Positions 1-10,672 of a stretch of 64,000 nt of DNA are shown one piece after another. The stretch covers positions 15,254,141 to 15,318,140 of the forward strand of contig NC_080060.1 of the NCBI RefSeq assembly GCF_026212465.1. The letters are read 5' to 3'. Made by a program: the position numbers and the translations under genes. The DNA comes from Amaranthus tricolor (lineage: Eukaryota; Streptophyta; Magnoliopsida; Caryophyllales; Amaranthaceae). The notes under the pieces were generated by a model that was not told the origin of the DNA, did no database searches, and worked only from the letters and a program-made list of their open reading frames with translations. The stretch's first letter is position 1. Every line of letters starts with the position of its first letter.

Positions 1-131
1 TGATTTTGAGTCAATTGTTCATTTTCACTCAAGCCTTCCTTCATGTCGTGAGCTAGTAAGTCCAATAGGTTTTGCCATGGCCATATACTCAGCTATGAAT
101 TTACTAATCTCATCGCTTACAGTGCCTTAAG

Positions 132-615
132 CATAGTTGTCAGAATCCCGATTCTGATGTAAGATTCTACAATCTTACGATCGAAAAATAGGCGATCGAT
201 CCGAATCGTAGGTAAGATCTTAATGTGGTAGAATCGTGAGATCCTACTTAGCTCAAGAATTTAGGTGGTAGAATCACAACACGAGTCTACGATCCCAATC
301 GTAAAATATTTCCATATAATAGAGATTTCACTGCGTATAAATAAAAACTTAAAATAATTCAATACTTTTATTAAATTCAAGTTTTTCTTGATTTGCTGTT
401 TAAAAATGATTATTAAAAATATTTAAAAAAAAACATAAGAGATGAAGTCAAATAAGTGTTTACTTACACCTTAAAAATTAAAAAGATAACAAATATATAT
501 AGTTAATGATCAGTAATCCAAAGCCCATTAATGCATATTTATAGGATCACATCTGATTCTACCGATTTCGATCCTACCCTCTTAACGATCCTATGCGGAA
601 TACCGATCCTAATAA
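132..615. mobile_element. 484-bp non-autonomous DNA element flanked by a 7-bp duplication
   Basis: CCTTAAG occurs at 125-131 and again at 616-622, and the CACTA transposase frame resumes when one copy and the intervening DNA are removed. The insert starts CATAGTTGTCAGAATCCC and is full of GATTCTAC/GTAGAATC and GATCCTA motifs on both strands. No long perfect terminal inverted repeat is visible. A 7-bp duplication does not fit standard hAT (8 bp) or MULE (9 bp) elements exactly, so the superfamily is left open. No coding capacity. Confidence 0.7.
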
Positions 616-1271
616 CCTTAAGTTGTACTCTCATCGGGTTGTGCTAGATACCTCACTTTATTTTTTTAAACTCCCATGTATCTTTCAAAAGGATAACAAC
701 ATCTTAAAAAGACTGGACATAAAAGCTTTATTTCATCTTAAACTTGTATAAAGTTACAATCACGTCGACTTGAATATCATCAAGTTTAAAGGGATCAAGC
801 ACTTTATAACAAATTGTGTTGAAGAATAAACATAGCTCGGTAATAGCATATCTTACATATTTTGGCAGTTTCCACGGATTACGGTTGGTAAGAACACTTG
901 CATCATTACATGGCAATCGTGAGATTTCATGCTTCCCAATTTCAACTCACCATTTAGGGTCACAAATCTTTTTATGTTGGAAAAGTACCTAGACTGTAAC
1001 ACCCCAAGATTTTTTGACGTCATTAATTAATATTTTAAGGACTTTTAGAGATTTTATAATTGTGTTAAATCAATTTAGAAGTAGTTTTAATAAATCCCTT
1101 TTATATACGAATTTAAATATTAACATATAATTATATTAAAAATACGATTGCGACCTCTAAAATAAAGAGGTTCGAATCAAAATTATTATTTTATTTATAC
1201 GTGTGAGTACACAAAGGTGAGTCTCTTAGTTGAGCCTCACAAGAAAATGAATCTAGACTAAATAAATAAAC

Positions 1272-1350
<79 letters not shown>
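1272..1350. repeat. (TAA)n microsatellite inside the solo LTR
   Basis: About 26 uninterrupted trinucleotide units. It produces false open frames of Tyr or Ile runs that should not be read as genes. Confidence 0.95.
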
Positions 1351-1351
<1 letters not shown>

Positions 1352-3483
1352 CATGATAAAAGGGCATGAAACCCTTGATGCCCCAAAACAAGCTATCACT
1401 CCCTCCTTCTTCCCTCTCCCTCTTCCTCTTCTCCCTGTGACTCCATACTCCCTCAAAACCTTACGTCTGAAGCCTCCCAACAGCACCACCAGCCTCACTC
1501 ATGGCAGCCGGCAGCAGGAAGGCTGCTTTTCTCCTTCCTCACGGTAACCAGCAGCAGGTAGGCTGCGTGTCTCTCCCTTACGGCGGCAGCATGCTGTAGA
1601 TCTCCCCACCACCAGCAGCTCGGCAACTGTACCGCCAGCAGGGGACAATCCATGTGACTCCTTCTCCCCATTTCACACAGTGAGTCACCACCACCACAAA
1701 AACCACCTACCTCCTTGTCCATCTCCTAGTTTTACCTTTGTGAGCCATCTCTTCTCTTTTCTATAATTAATTTTCTAGTTTGATTTGGAGAATTAAGTGT
1801 ATTGAGTTTGATGTTGATTTTTTGTTAAGTTCATTGAATCTTTTTGTGGGTAAGAATTTGATTGATGAATTAAACATGTTTACGACTTAGGGTTTGAAGT
1901 GTGATTTGAAATTATGGGTTGTGTGTTGATTTTGTATTAGCTTCTTTGAATCTTAGTATGGGTAGTAATTAAATATGTTATCTTTGAAAACGAAACGATT
2001 AAAGCTTGGATTTAGAGATGAAATTACTAATGATGTGTGTTTTATACTATAATTTGGTGATGATTGATTAAATAACTTTAAAAGTTGTTTTAAGATTTGG
2101 TCGATTGGTTATTGTTGTGAATAATTAGTAACAGTGATGATGTTAGTTGACTATGAAAGTGATTTTGATTGATTAAATTGGGAATAATAGTTACTAATTG
2201 TTGTGGTTTGATTGTAGTGAATTACAAATACCCTTATTAGGTTTTTATTGAAGTTATAGATACATGATGTTAGTAAGCAAAGAGCATAATGTCAAATTAT
2301 CGTCGATGGTTGCTAAAGTAATTTGTCGTGTTGTTTTGACTATATTTCTTAATAGCTTTGAAGAATGTAACAAATGATATCTCGATACGATAACTCTAAG
2401 ATTTGCCTTATCGTTATATTAATGTTATATTAAAATTGTAAGATTTAGTTGTGATTAGTTATTTTTGGGTAACGCGAGTCGATATGCTCAAAATTAGTTA
2501 ATGTAAAGAAACGATTCACACATACTTCTACTTTAAATTGATGGAAAGACTTATGTTGTGTTGGGTGAATAATTTTGACTTGTATTGAATGAGTTGTGTG
2601 CGTGCTAGAGTAATCGGAAACTCATGTTGAATGGGTGATAGCGGTTACTTTGGTAATTAGTTGGGTATGGCAAAGTAGTTAAGAGAACTTATTAGTTCTA
2701 CTCGTAACTTATATAGGTGCCCATATCGTAAGAGGAAAGTAGAGCCTTAATTAGGTGATTTTGTGACTTTTGATCGTGCAGTGACGCTCACAGGTACGTA
2801 TACGCAGTAACAACCTTATATGCAATTTTCTTTAAGACAATATTGTATCGAAACTATGAGGCACTAGTGAGTACACTTCATATAAAGAGCTATCGACTAT
2901 GAAATCCTTGTGCTTAGAATAGTTTAGAGAATGAGAGTGTTAATAGAAGGCGGGAACCACCCCCTTATCTATTTAAGAATTGGATTATGCCTTACTTGGA
3001 GTTAGAATGACTCCTTTATATGTGAATTTCATATTTTGTTGAGTGGCTCAGTGGGTTTTGGCGTGCTGCTATCCCAGGGCGCTAATTAATAGTCGAAAGT
3101 GGAAGTTGTTCCCATCTGATAAAGTATTACATTATGATTAGCTGGCGTGACTCAACTGGATTATGTCCAGTTGATTTAGTAGTCCCCTAGGTGAGGTTCG
3201 ATGGGACAACTGTAAGGGGGGTATGAGCATGCTTGGGTCATTGGGCGTCAGGTGGCCGATACCGCCCCTTGACCGAGGTGTTACCATGCGGGCCTTGCAA
3301 ACCCCAATATGGTGGCCTCTTCACTGGTTTAGTACCCCAACGTGTTAGTTTTTCCCGAAAGTAGGACCTGAGAGGGTCAGTTGGAAGGGGCATAAGCTCA
3401 TACTTTGCCAAGGAAGCCGGATGGCCGATAACGCCCTTGACCGTGTCACTATGCCAGAAAGTAGAGAAAAGATCCACTGACAT

Positions 3484-3640
3484 AAATTTATTCAGTGATA
3501 GAAAGTTTATTCATTGATTGAAAGTTATTTAATGATAGAAGGTTCATTCTTTGATAGAAAGCTTACACATTGATAGAACGTTTATTCATTGATAGAACAT
3601 CTACTTATTGATAGAACATCTACTTATTGATAGAATAGTT
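3484..3640. repeat. Short tandem repeat inside the solo LTR
   Basis: Seven to eight imperfect copies of a 20-23 bp unit built on TTCATTGATAGAAAGTT and TATTGATAGAACATC. Just upstream, a phrase like GGCCGATAACGCCCTTGACC also occurs twice, near 3253 and 3424. Confidence 0.8.
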
Positions 3641-4620
3641 CATGTTAGTGAGAAGTGTGCCTAAGTTAAGTTACCTCAAGGGTATTACAGACTATGATCA
3701 CACTTACCTTAAGATAGACAAGCTCTATAAGGTCATGTGTTAGGTATTCTGTTAATGCCTTGGTCGAGTTGATACTTTACGTGTTTTGCAAGAGTTTATG
3801 TTTGAAAAGAGGAGCGTGAAGACCTGCATTCTACCCAAGAACACGTGGTTCGAGTTGGAAAGAACGTAATGAAATTAAGAAGTATAAGTGGCCGATAAAT
3901 GGTTACTATCTGTGCTTGCGTCTTATGAGATCATCTTATGTTGTTTTATAATAAAATTTTATCTAGTAGTTGGCCTTATTATATTTGATGCTAGTTACTG
4001 ACGTGTACGTATTTGTGTTTATGTTTGATTGTTGATGACTTTCTATGATTGTCCTGCTATGACACATTGGCCTTTGGTGTAATGTTGAGTAGCAGGAGGA
4101 TCATAGACAGGCGTAGCAGATATTGGAGCTTCTTTTGCATTGAATTGCATTGGGGGAGAGTGATGAGGGCGAAGCATAACCTGTGTCATACCATTAACTT
4201 TTGATTTTGTAGCTCTTGTTATCTTTTGTAAGCTTTGGTTGTATATGTTTTGTTATGAGGCCTTGTGTCCTCCCTTATATATTTGTATTTCCGCTGCGTA
4301 GTTTATAACTCTATATGCTTTTAAGGAATTAAGTCTTTTTAAAACGCAAACGTCGACACTAGAACCACGATCCATGCTTGGCATGTTGATTTGAGAAGCC
4401 AGCGAAGAATCATTCCGCCGTGGTGTGAGATTTTAAAGGCAATGATGCCTTAGATTAGTTTAATGTTTTTATATTGCTAATTGCTCTACCACATGTTCGA
4501 TTTTTAGAAGAGATGCTGCTGAAATTTCCACGCACCTTTTTAAAGATAATATTTAACTTTTATCCAAATTCAGGGGTGTTTCATAGATGGAACCTTAATG
4601 CCATACAAAGGGGCATGGGG

Positions 4621-5440
4621 AGGGGGATTTAATCAGCTTGGGGGGCTATTTGGGGGGCTTAATGATGCCTAAAAATGGACTAATGATGGTGCATGCTAGT
4701 CTAGTTAGGTTATGCCAGGTGTAAGGGCTTTTAGGTAGCTTGTCTAAGTGAAGAAAGTAGGAAAATCGTTATGTTTGCTTAAGGAAGAGGCGGCTGGTTG
4801 GAAAGGTGTGCTGAGGCTGATTTTTGGCTCAATTTCATCCTATTTATAATTATTTGGTGCTAGGAGGTGTACATCAAAATAATGGGTAAGTTTGCGTAAG
4901 GTTTGGTGTTGGAATTAAGCTTACTTAAAATTAGCTAAAAATGCACTTTAAAGTTGATAATAATATTTATAAATATATTTGTGTCAAAATATATAAATCG
5001 AAGTTATAAAGTTGAAATAATAATGTAACAAAGTTTGGTTAAGAAAAAGAACTTAAAACGTAATGTTTTAACAAAATTATAAAATAAATAACTAAAAGGA
5101 ATTTTTTTGTAACATAAAATAATAAATAACATCTTAGAAGTATAAAATAGATTTTTGATAAAAGTAAAAGTTGTAAAGTTATTAAAATAATCGTTAAGCA
5201 AATTGTTGTGAAAAACGAGTTTAACATGTAGACGTTTAATTAAATTCTAAAACGATTTTAAATGTAACAATTTTCGTAACATAAAACAATAACTAAGATT
5301 TTTGGGCTATTTGAAAATGATAATAAGGTTTTACGTTTTTTGGCGGTTTAGTTTTTGGTAAACGGGTGATTAAGAAATTTTTATCGGAGATTAAGGATAA
5401 TTGATTGAATAATTGAGATTAGGAAATTGAGTTTGTTAAA
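4621..5440. other. AT-rich spacer inside the CACTA relic, no gene seen
   Basis: This lies between the last recognisable transposase codons and the CACTA terminal repeats. It is AT-rich with only short frames rich in Phe, Leu and Ile that look random. It is probably decayed CACTA 5' sequence. Confidence 0.5.
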
Positions 5441-5443
5441 GCT

Positions 5444-5668
5444 GTGGTTCACTAAGAACCGCATCATTTAAAAAATTATATGTTGCGGTTTTTAGTGAAC
5501 CGCATCATATAGTCTAATTTTTTTTATAAAAAAATAAAAATTAGACTATATGCTGCAATTCATTAAAACCTGTAACATATAGTCTAATTTTTTTTGCTCT
5601 ATTTTATGTTGCGTCATTAAAGAACCGTAACATATGTTACGCAACAGATAAAGTTTTTTCCACTAGTA
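5444..5668 (-). mobile_element. 5' terminal and subterminal repeats of the CACTA element
   Basis: On the minus strand the end reads TACTAGTGGAAAAAAC, one base from the CACTA-type end CACTAGTGGAAAA, starting at 5668. Behind it are several copies of a GTTGCGGTTTTTAGTGAACCGCA-type inverted repeat and TATAGTCTAATTTTTTT blocks, typical of CACTA subterminal regions. Its orientation fits the minus-strand transposase relic at 4620-1, so the two probably belong to one element whose other end is beyond the window. Confidence 0.6.
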
Positions 5669-5795
5669 CAAGGTTCCAATGGCTAGTTTTGAGCTCCAAA
5701 CGGCTACTTTTGTGCAGTTTAAGAGAATTAGACGATTTCAATTCCAATTCAAATCTTATCAGTGGTTTCGCAGCTTTGTAACCTGAGATTATTAA

Positions 5796-6164
5796 GGGGG
5801 TGTTTAGAATTGACTGTTAGTTGTTGGCAGTTGACTTTTTAGTTGGCTTGTTTGATCAGCTAGAAATATTAGCTGTTTTTGTTGGCTTTTAAGCTAGCTG
5901 AAAAGATCAGCTGTTTGTGGAGATAAGTAAATTTGAGTATTGGCTGTTGGTTGTTTATTAGAGAAAAAGTGAGCCAATAAGCCAAAAACCAACCAAAAAA
6001 GTTGGTTGGAGTATTTTTTTTTTCATTTTGGCTTAAAAGCCAGCTTTTCAACTGCTTTAAAAGCCATTTACCAAACACTTTTTTTGGCTGTTTGACCAAC
6101 CAACAAGCCAAAAGCCAAAACCCAACCAAAAAGCTAAGCCAAAAGCCATTTACCAAACACCCCC
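5796..6164. mobile_element. Tourist-like (PIF/Harbinger) MITE
   Basis: Ends are GGGGGTGTTT (5796-5805) and AAACACCCCC (6155-6164), flanked by TAA on both sides (5793-5795 and 6165-6167), which is the PIF/Harbinger target duplication. The interior is made of complementary AGCCAAAAGCC and GGCTTTTGGC phrases, so it can fold on itself. Frames inside it are meaningless by-products. Confidence 0.85.
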
Positions 6165-6167
6165 TAA

Positions 6168-6760
6168 AATCGGACCAATATAGAATCTCTCCAGGATGGT
6201 TCCGAGGACTATTTTTTGACAGTCGGGACTAATCTGATTTCGGCTAACCCGTCCTATAGCCATCTCTAAATATAGATTAGGCCTATTCGACACAAGGTAT
6301 AGCTTTGAAAGTTGAAACAGGTGTTAGCAGTCTAAGTAGATATGGGTAGCAATAGCTATCTAAGTAGCTATGGGTAGTACTATATGTCTAACTTGCTACC
6401 TAAAGTATCATTGTTCAGCAAAAGTAGTTGTCATATTATAATTTGTTATTTTAATTAATTTTGAATGCTTAATTTTTATTTACTATGTTTATAATTATTT
6501 AATCTAACTTATTGCTCAAATTTCAATAGTAATATGACTAAATTAATTGAATAACAATTTGAAAAAATTAAATACAAAGGACAATAATTAAATTTCAAAT
6601 CAAAACAACGGTCCATTTTTTAAAATATTAAATGATCATGCAAAAACACAACACGTAAAAAGTTTTTGAAATGCTTGGTAAAATAATTGAATAGAAGCAA
6701 TTGAATTAAGAGCTACTCGTGTAAGAAATTGTCTCTGGTATTAGTGGGGCTAATAATTGT
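6168..6760. other. AT-rich intergenic DNA, nothing recognised
   Basis: No gene, clear element end or strong repeat seen. A short TAGATATGGGTAGCA / TAGCTATGGGTAGTA duplication lies near 6340-6380. Confidence 0.4.
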
Positions 6761-6761
6761 A

Positions 6762-8960
6762 CTCCATCAGTTCCTTATTGATGTTCCCATAGGGAATGTT
6801 CACGGGAATTAAGAAAAGTAGAATCTTTACAATTGAAGTAATGATAAGATAGATAGTGAAAACATTTTATTTTGTTTTTAATTGATAGTGGGAAACATGT
6901 AGGGTCCACTAAAAGAAAATAAACTTTAAATATATAAAGAAAATTCGGCTTTTTATTGAAACTAAAATCTGTTTTAATAAATGAGGGTTTTTAATTATTC
7001 CCTTTAAAAGTTCTGATATAATAAACTTATAAAAATCCTAAACTATTCAAGCATTAGTTGATTCCATCTCAGCAGCATGACTTGATGCAAAATGAAGCAC
7101 TAACGTTGATTCTATCTTAGCATGATTGTTTCACAAAAAATAATGAGGTCAGTAAAATATCATCATCCCTCAACATATTAAAAAAAATCAGATATAGGGG
7201 GTGTACTGTATGATTACTCATCCTTCATCATGATCCTCTTTTTCCCAATAAAATTGGAGGGAAAAAGTCGAACTCTTATCTCTTTGCATTCAACGAAAAT
7301 GGAGGGAAAGTAAATTAGATTTCCCATTAATTTTTTTAGAATTATTACCATATGCATTAATTGAGACAAGCACTATAAATACAGATAACTTAGCTTAGAA
7401 AATTAGAAGCATTAACTAAAAAAACAACCAATTAAAATGTCAAAGAATGAAGAAGAGAATATTGTTGGGGTTTGGTATTATGGTAATGAAAACATGTCAA
7501 CATCTTCATCATCATCATCTTTAATAGGGAAACTCATAAATGCAACTCAACAGCCACATAGAAAGCCTAGACTTAGTGATGAAGAAAAACAAAAAATATT
7601 CAAACACTATTATCCAAAAAAAGTTATACAATACCAAGAGAGGCCATCAATGAAGTGTCTAACCAATTTGTTACTTAAGGAAAACCATAGGAAAGTTATG
7701 GAACAAAGCATTATGAAATAAGGAAGCTAACAAGCCATAAAATGTCCCAAGAATTCACAAAAATTATAGGAGGAAAAAAGTACTATTAATTGATCCACTC
7801 ATCTTACAATCACAACCAATGGGAAACAAAACATGCATTAGAGATGTAGCTACATGTTTAGGAATTTCATCAACAACAACATGGAGGCTAAGAAAGGGGA
7901 GATCAAACCTCACTCCAATCCATTGCATCCATCTTTAACCGCAAGTAACAAGTTACAAAGACTTTCTTGGTCATTAGTCTATTACAATATGATAATATTC
8001 CACATAAACCAATTTATAAACGAATGTATGATTTTATTCACATAGATGAAAAATGGTTTTATTACTTAATCAGAAAAACATAAAAGGTTTACTTAGCTGA
8101 CAAAGAAAGTATCTCATATAGACATGGTAAATCATTTAAATACATTCCAAAGGCCATGTTCTTAGGGGCCGTGGCAAGACCTAGATGGGCACATCGACAT
8201 TGTACTTTTGATGGAAAAATAGGCATGTTTCCTTTCATAAAAAATGTGGTAGCCCAAAGAAAATCAAAAAATAGAGACAAGGGGCAAATGGAAATGAAAC
8301 CAGTAGATACAGTTAATACAAATGTGTATAGAGAAATGTTGATAACTCAACTTATCCCTACAATTATAGCAAAATGGCCTCAAGATGGTTCTAGAACTAT
8401 ATTTATACAACAAGATACTGCGAGAGCACACATTACTCAAGACGACGAACAATGGCAACAACATCATGAACAAGGAGGATTTAAATTTATTCTTTTACAA
8501 CAGGCTCCAAATAGTCCAGATTGCAACATTTTAAATTTGAGATTTTTTAGGAGCATACAATCGCTGATGCATAAAAAATGCCCAAGAACATGAATGAACT
8601 AATTACTGCAGTTATTGATGCATACTTTAAAATGAATGAGAAGGCATTGACTTATGTATGGAATTCACTTCAATACCATTTGAATGAGATACTAAAGAAT
8701 AATGGTTCAAATGACTACACATAACCACATGTTAACTAGGAAAAATTAGATTCTCAAGGGAGATTGAGATTACAAGTAAAAGCTCCAAGGAGAGAGGTTG
8801 AAGAAGCAATCAACATCATTAATCCACATCAACACAATACACATCCATAGAGAAATGAAGGTGAAGGTAAAGGTGAAGATGAATATGAAGATTTTGATTT
8901 AAATGAAGTTCCATTTCAAATGGACACAACACAAGAACAAGTTAGTTAAGAAATCAGAAT
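6762..8960 (+). mobile_element. Mariner-like element (left end and transposase)
   Basis: The left end reads TA followed by CTCCATCAGTTCCTTATTGA (TA at 6760-6761), a diverged form of the CTCCCTCCGTTCC end shared by plant mariners and Stowaway MITEs. The transposase relic follows in the same orientation. I could not find the matching right end between 8960 and 10400, so the right border given is only the end of coding similarity. Confidence 0.6.
7437..8949 (+). pseudogene. Plant mariner-like (MLE) transposase, disrupted
   Basis: The frame from 7437 reads a low-complexity N-terminus and then a helix-turn-helix-like region beginning LSDEEKQKIFKHYY. The second piece (7854) contains GEIKPHSN. The catalytic part contains HIDEKWFYY (first Asp codon 8045-8047), MFLGAVARPRW, GKIGMFPF, IFIQQDTARAH (second Asp 8414-8416) and APNSPDCN (third Asp 8519-8521). 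All three acidic residues are kept. 34 residues separate the second and third by direct count, whereas plant MLEs are usually described as DD39D, so an alignment should settle which residues count. Defects: frameshifts between 7721 and 8030, a TAA near 8081, a frame change near 8590, and stops in the C-terminal part. Confidence 0.85.
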
Positions 8961-9588
8961 TGTAATGGACTTATGAACTGTATTGAAATGCAAAATCTAA
9001 AACATGAATGTTCTTTTTGATTGAAGCCTCTCAGTCTATATTTTCATTCATCATTAAGTTCCTTCAACTCATTGTGTTCAAGCAACAAACACATAATCAA
9101 CCAATACACTACAACATAAGAGCAACACTGATGCATGTATATTTTATATATTTAACCCCCTGATTAGTTGTATACATTGGTGACTACATGATGCTACTTT
9201 ATAACTAAATGAGTTGAAAAACCTTTCAAAGGAAAAAATATCTTATCATTGAGGATCAAAACAAAAGGAACACATTGCATACACAATGCAATTAATAAAT
9301 GAAGCCAACATTTCAAATTTACGTTAATAAAACATTACTTAATTTTCATCATAATAATACACATAACATACCAACTTTACATAGTAGGAATAACCTACAA
9401 AAGATCACATTTGCATAAGAAGCAAAAATTAGTATTTCCCAAAAGGGCTTCCAAGCCAATTCCTAAAAATATCAACTTCTTAATAGGAAAGGGGGTTCAT
9501 GCAACAACATCCTCAAAACTTCATCTTCCCTAACTACGAATAAGTCTACATCACACAAATTGTTGGTTATAAGTAAGAAAATACCTCA

Positions 9589-9960
9589 TCAAAACACCTT
9601 TCTTTTTCTAGCATTCTTTTGCAATTTATATTCTGGTGTGTCGGGGCAAACCATTTCATTTGTGTCACATTGTGGAGAGTTAAGAACCTAGGGTTCTTCC
9701 TTCGATCAATTTGTAGCTTCTAAATTATGAATTTCAACATTTTCAATAGAACCAACAAGAAATGAAGAGCCAATAAGTTTAAGAGATTCATCATTATCAT
9801 TTTTATCTTTTTCATGAGATTCAGGAACTCTAAGTTTTGATGTTGCATCATCTTCAAGCTCTTTTTGCAATTCAAGTTCACATTTAAGGGACTCTAGACT
9901 CATACGCAGTAATTCAACACTGTAGGAAAGTACTCTCCCTTTCTCACTTCATGAACACGA
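9589..9960 (-). pseudogene. C-terminal coding relic of an unidentified protein
   Basis: One frame runs through GRVLSYSVELLRMSLESLKC, then an acidic, coiled-coil-like stretch (ELQKELEDD), to EIHNLEATN and a stop at about 9706. In the same frame after two stops it continues with NSPQCDTNEMVCPDTPEYKL and ends ARKRKVF at 9589. The charged helix followed by a basic Lys/Arg tail looks like a real protein end. It vaguely resembles the tails of FAR1-related proteins, but I cannot identify it. No upstream domain was found. Confidence 0.35.
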
Positions 9961-10463
9961 ATATCCATATGAACACAGATTTTCAGCACCTCGTTAATAT
10001 ATTGTGTGTTATTGTTTAAGTTTATTTTCGCACATACGTTATAGTTTTATTGATTAACCTAAAACTGTTTCAGATTACAGTTTTGAAAAGGTTACCCATT
10101 CTCTTGAGCTAACCTTCCAGATAAAAATTTTAAAAGGGCATATTCTCTATTCCCCCATCCCTTTTAGAGAGTATTCGACCTTCTATCAACTTTCAGGCAA
10201 ATAAAAACTTCTTTAAACAACAAAAGGAGTATTGAACAATATTTAAACTAATTTACTAATTTAACCAAAATAACCGCTAAACACTATTTGAAAGGTTTCG
10301 CCGAACACACACAATGTGGGTAATGACACAAAAACCGATAAAAAAAAAATACCCAACCATTGAATAAAAGAGAAAAAGCTACCAAAGAAAAGAGAGAGAA
10401 AACGAGTAAAGGGTAGTTGGGGTACTTTCAAAAGAAGAATTAATAAAGCAATTCATCCATTTT

Positions 10464-10496
10464 CATGGCGGAAACTAGTCACAAATTTCCGCCATG
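10464..10496. promoter_or_regulatory. Perfect 11-bp inverted repeat upstream of the TBC gene
   Basis: CATGGCGGAAA and TTTCCGCCATG are exact reverse complements separated by 11 nt. In RNA this would be a stable GC-containing hairpin. In DNA the arms carry TTTCCGCC, close to but not identical with the E2F consensus. Function unknown. Confidence 0.5.
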
Positions 10497-10500
10497 GTAA
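10465..10500 (+). other. Upstream ORF 1 in the TBC gene leader region
   Basis: ATG at 10465 opens an 11-codon frame, MAETSHKFPPW, closed by TAA. It would lie in the 5' leader if transcription starts upstream of it, which the sequence does not prove. It coincides with the hairpin at 10464-10496. Confidence 0.35.
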
Positions 10501-10587
10501 TTTTCTTCAAGCTTTAATTTCACTACCCTTCACTATATCTCATCCTCCGACGGCGGAGCGGCGGCTTAGCGTCTTCCATTAACAGCC

Positions 10588-10620
10588 ATGGCTGACGCCG
10601 CCAAGGCTTCACCACTATAG
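10588..10620 (+). other. Upstream ORF 2 in the TBC gene leader
   Basis: ATG in a good context (AGCCATGGC) opens a 10-codon frame, MADAAKASPL, ending in TAG 52 nt before the main ATG. It is likely to lie in the 5' UTR and could dampen translation of the main frame. Inferred only. Confidence 0.4.
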
Positions 10621-10672
10621 CTAAATCAATCAGTTTTTGAGCTTAATTTGGTAACTAGGGATAAATTGAGTA

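Larger units (their letters stand above)
995..4583 (+). mobile_element. Solo LTR of a long-LTR Ty3/gypsy element (Tekay/Del-like)
   Basis: The segment begins TGTAACACCCC (995-1005) and ends GGGGTGTTTCA (4573-4583), i.e. TG...CA with complementary ends. It is flanked by TAGAC (990-994) and TAGAT (4584-4588), a 5-bp duplication with one mismatch. Removing it restores the CACTA transposase frame (GIKVPSR to YFSNIKRF). No internal gag or pol and no second LTR copy are present, so it is a solo LTR of about 3.6 kb. Such long LTRs with TGTAACACCC ends are known in Tekay/Del chromoviruses, but the clade is inferred. The strand cannot be settled from the ends alone. Confidence 0.75.
1..4620 (-). pseudogene. 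CACTA (En/Spm) transposase relic, DUF4218 region, broken by two insertions
   Basis: Read on the minus strand, three separated pieces join into one protein similar to the DUF4218 part of plant CACTA transposases. The first piece, 4620-4584, reads GIKVPSR and continues after the solo LTR at 994 as YFSNIKRFVTLNGEL, then MKSHDCHVMMQ. A frameshift near 870 leads into LPKYVRYAITELCLFF and ERYMG (about 690). The last piece, after the 132-615 insertion, reads EISKFIAEYMAMAKPIG and SSRHEGRLE (131-30). Several stops and a frameshift show that it is dead. The N-terminal tnp2 part is absent, and the C-terminal end runs off the window at position 1. The frame joins cleanly across both target-site duplications, which supports the two insertions. 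Family assignment is by remembered motif similarity and is fairly secure. Confidence 0.8.

Noticed and set aside
1191..1722. Frames with Tyr, Ile or mixed composition near the (TAA)n run
   Set aside because: They lie inside the solo LTR and depend on the microsatellite; no protein family is recognised.
5869..6232. Two frames rich in Trp, Leu, Gln and Ser
   Set aside because: Both lie in or run out of the Tourist MITE, and their composition comes from AGCCAAAAGCC repeats.
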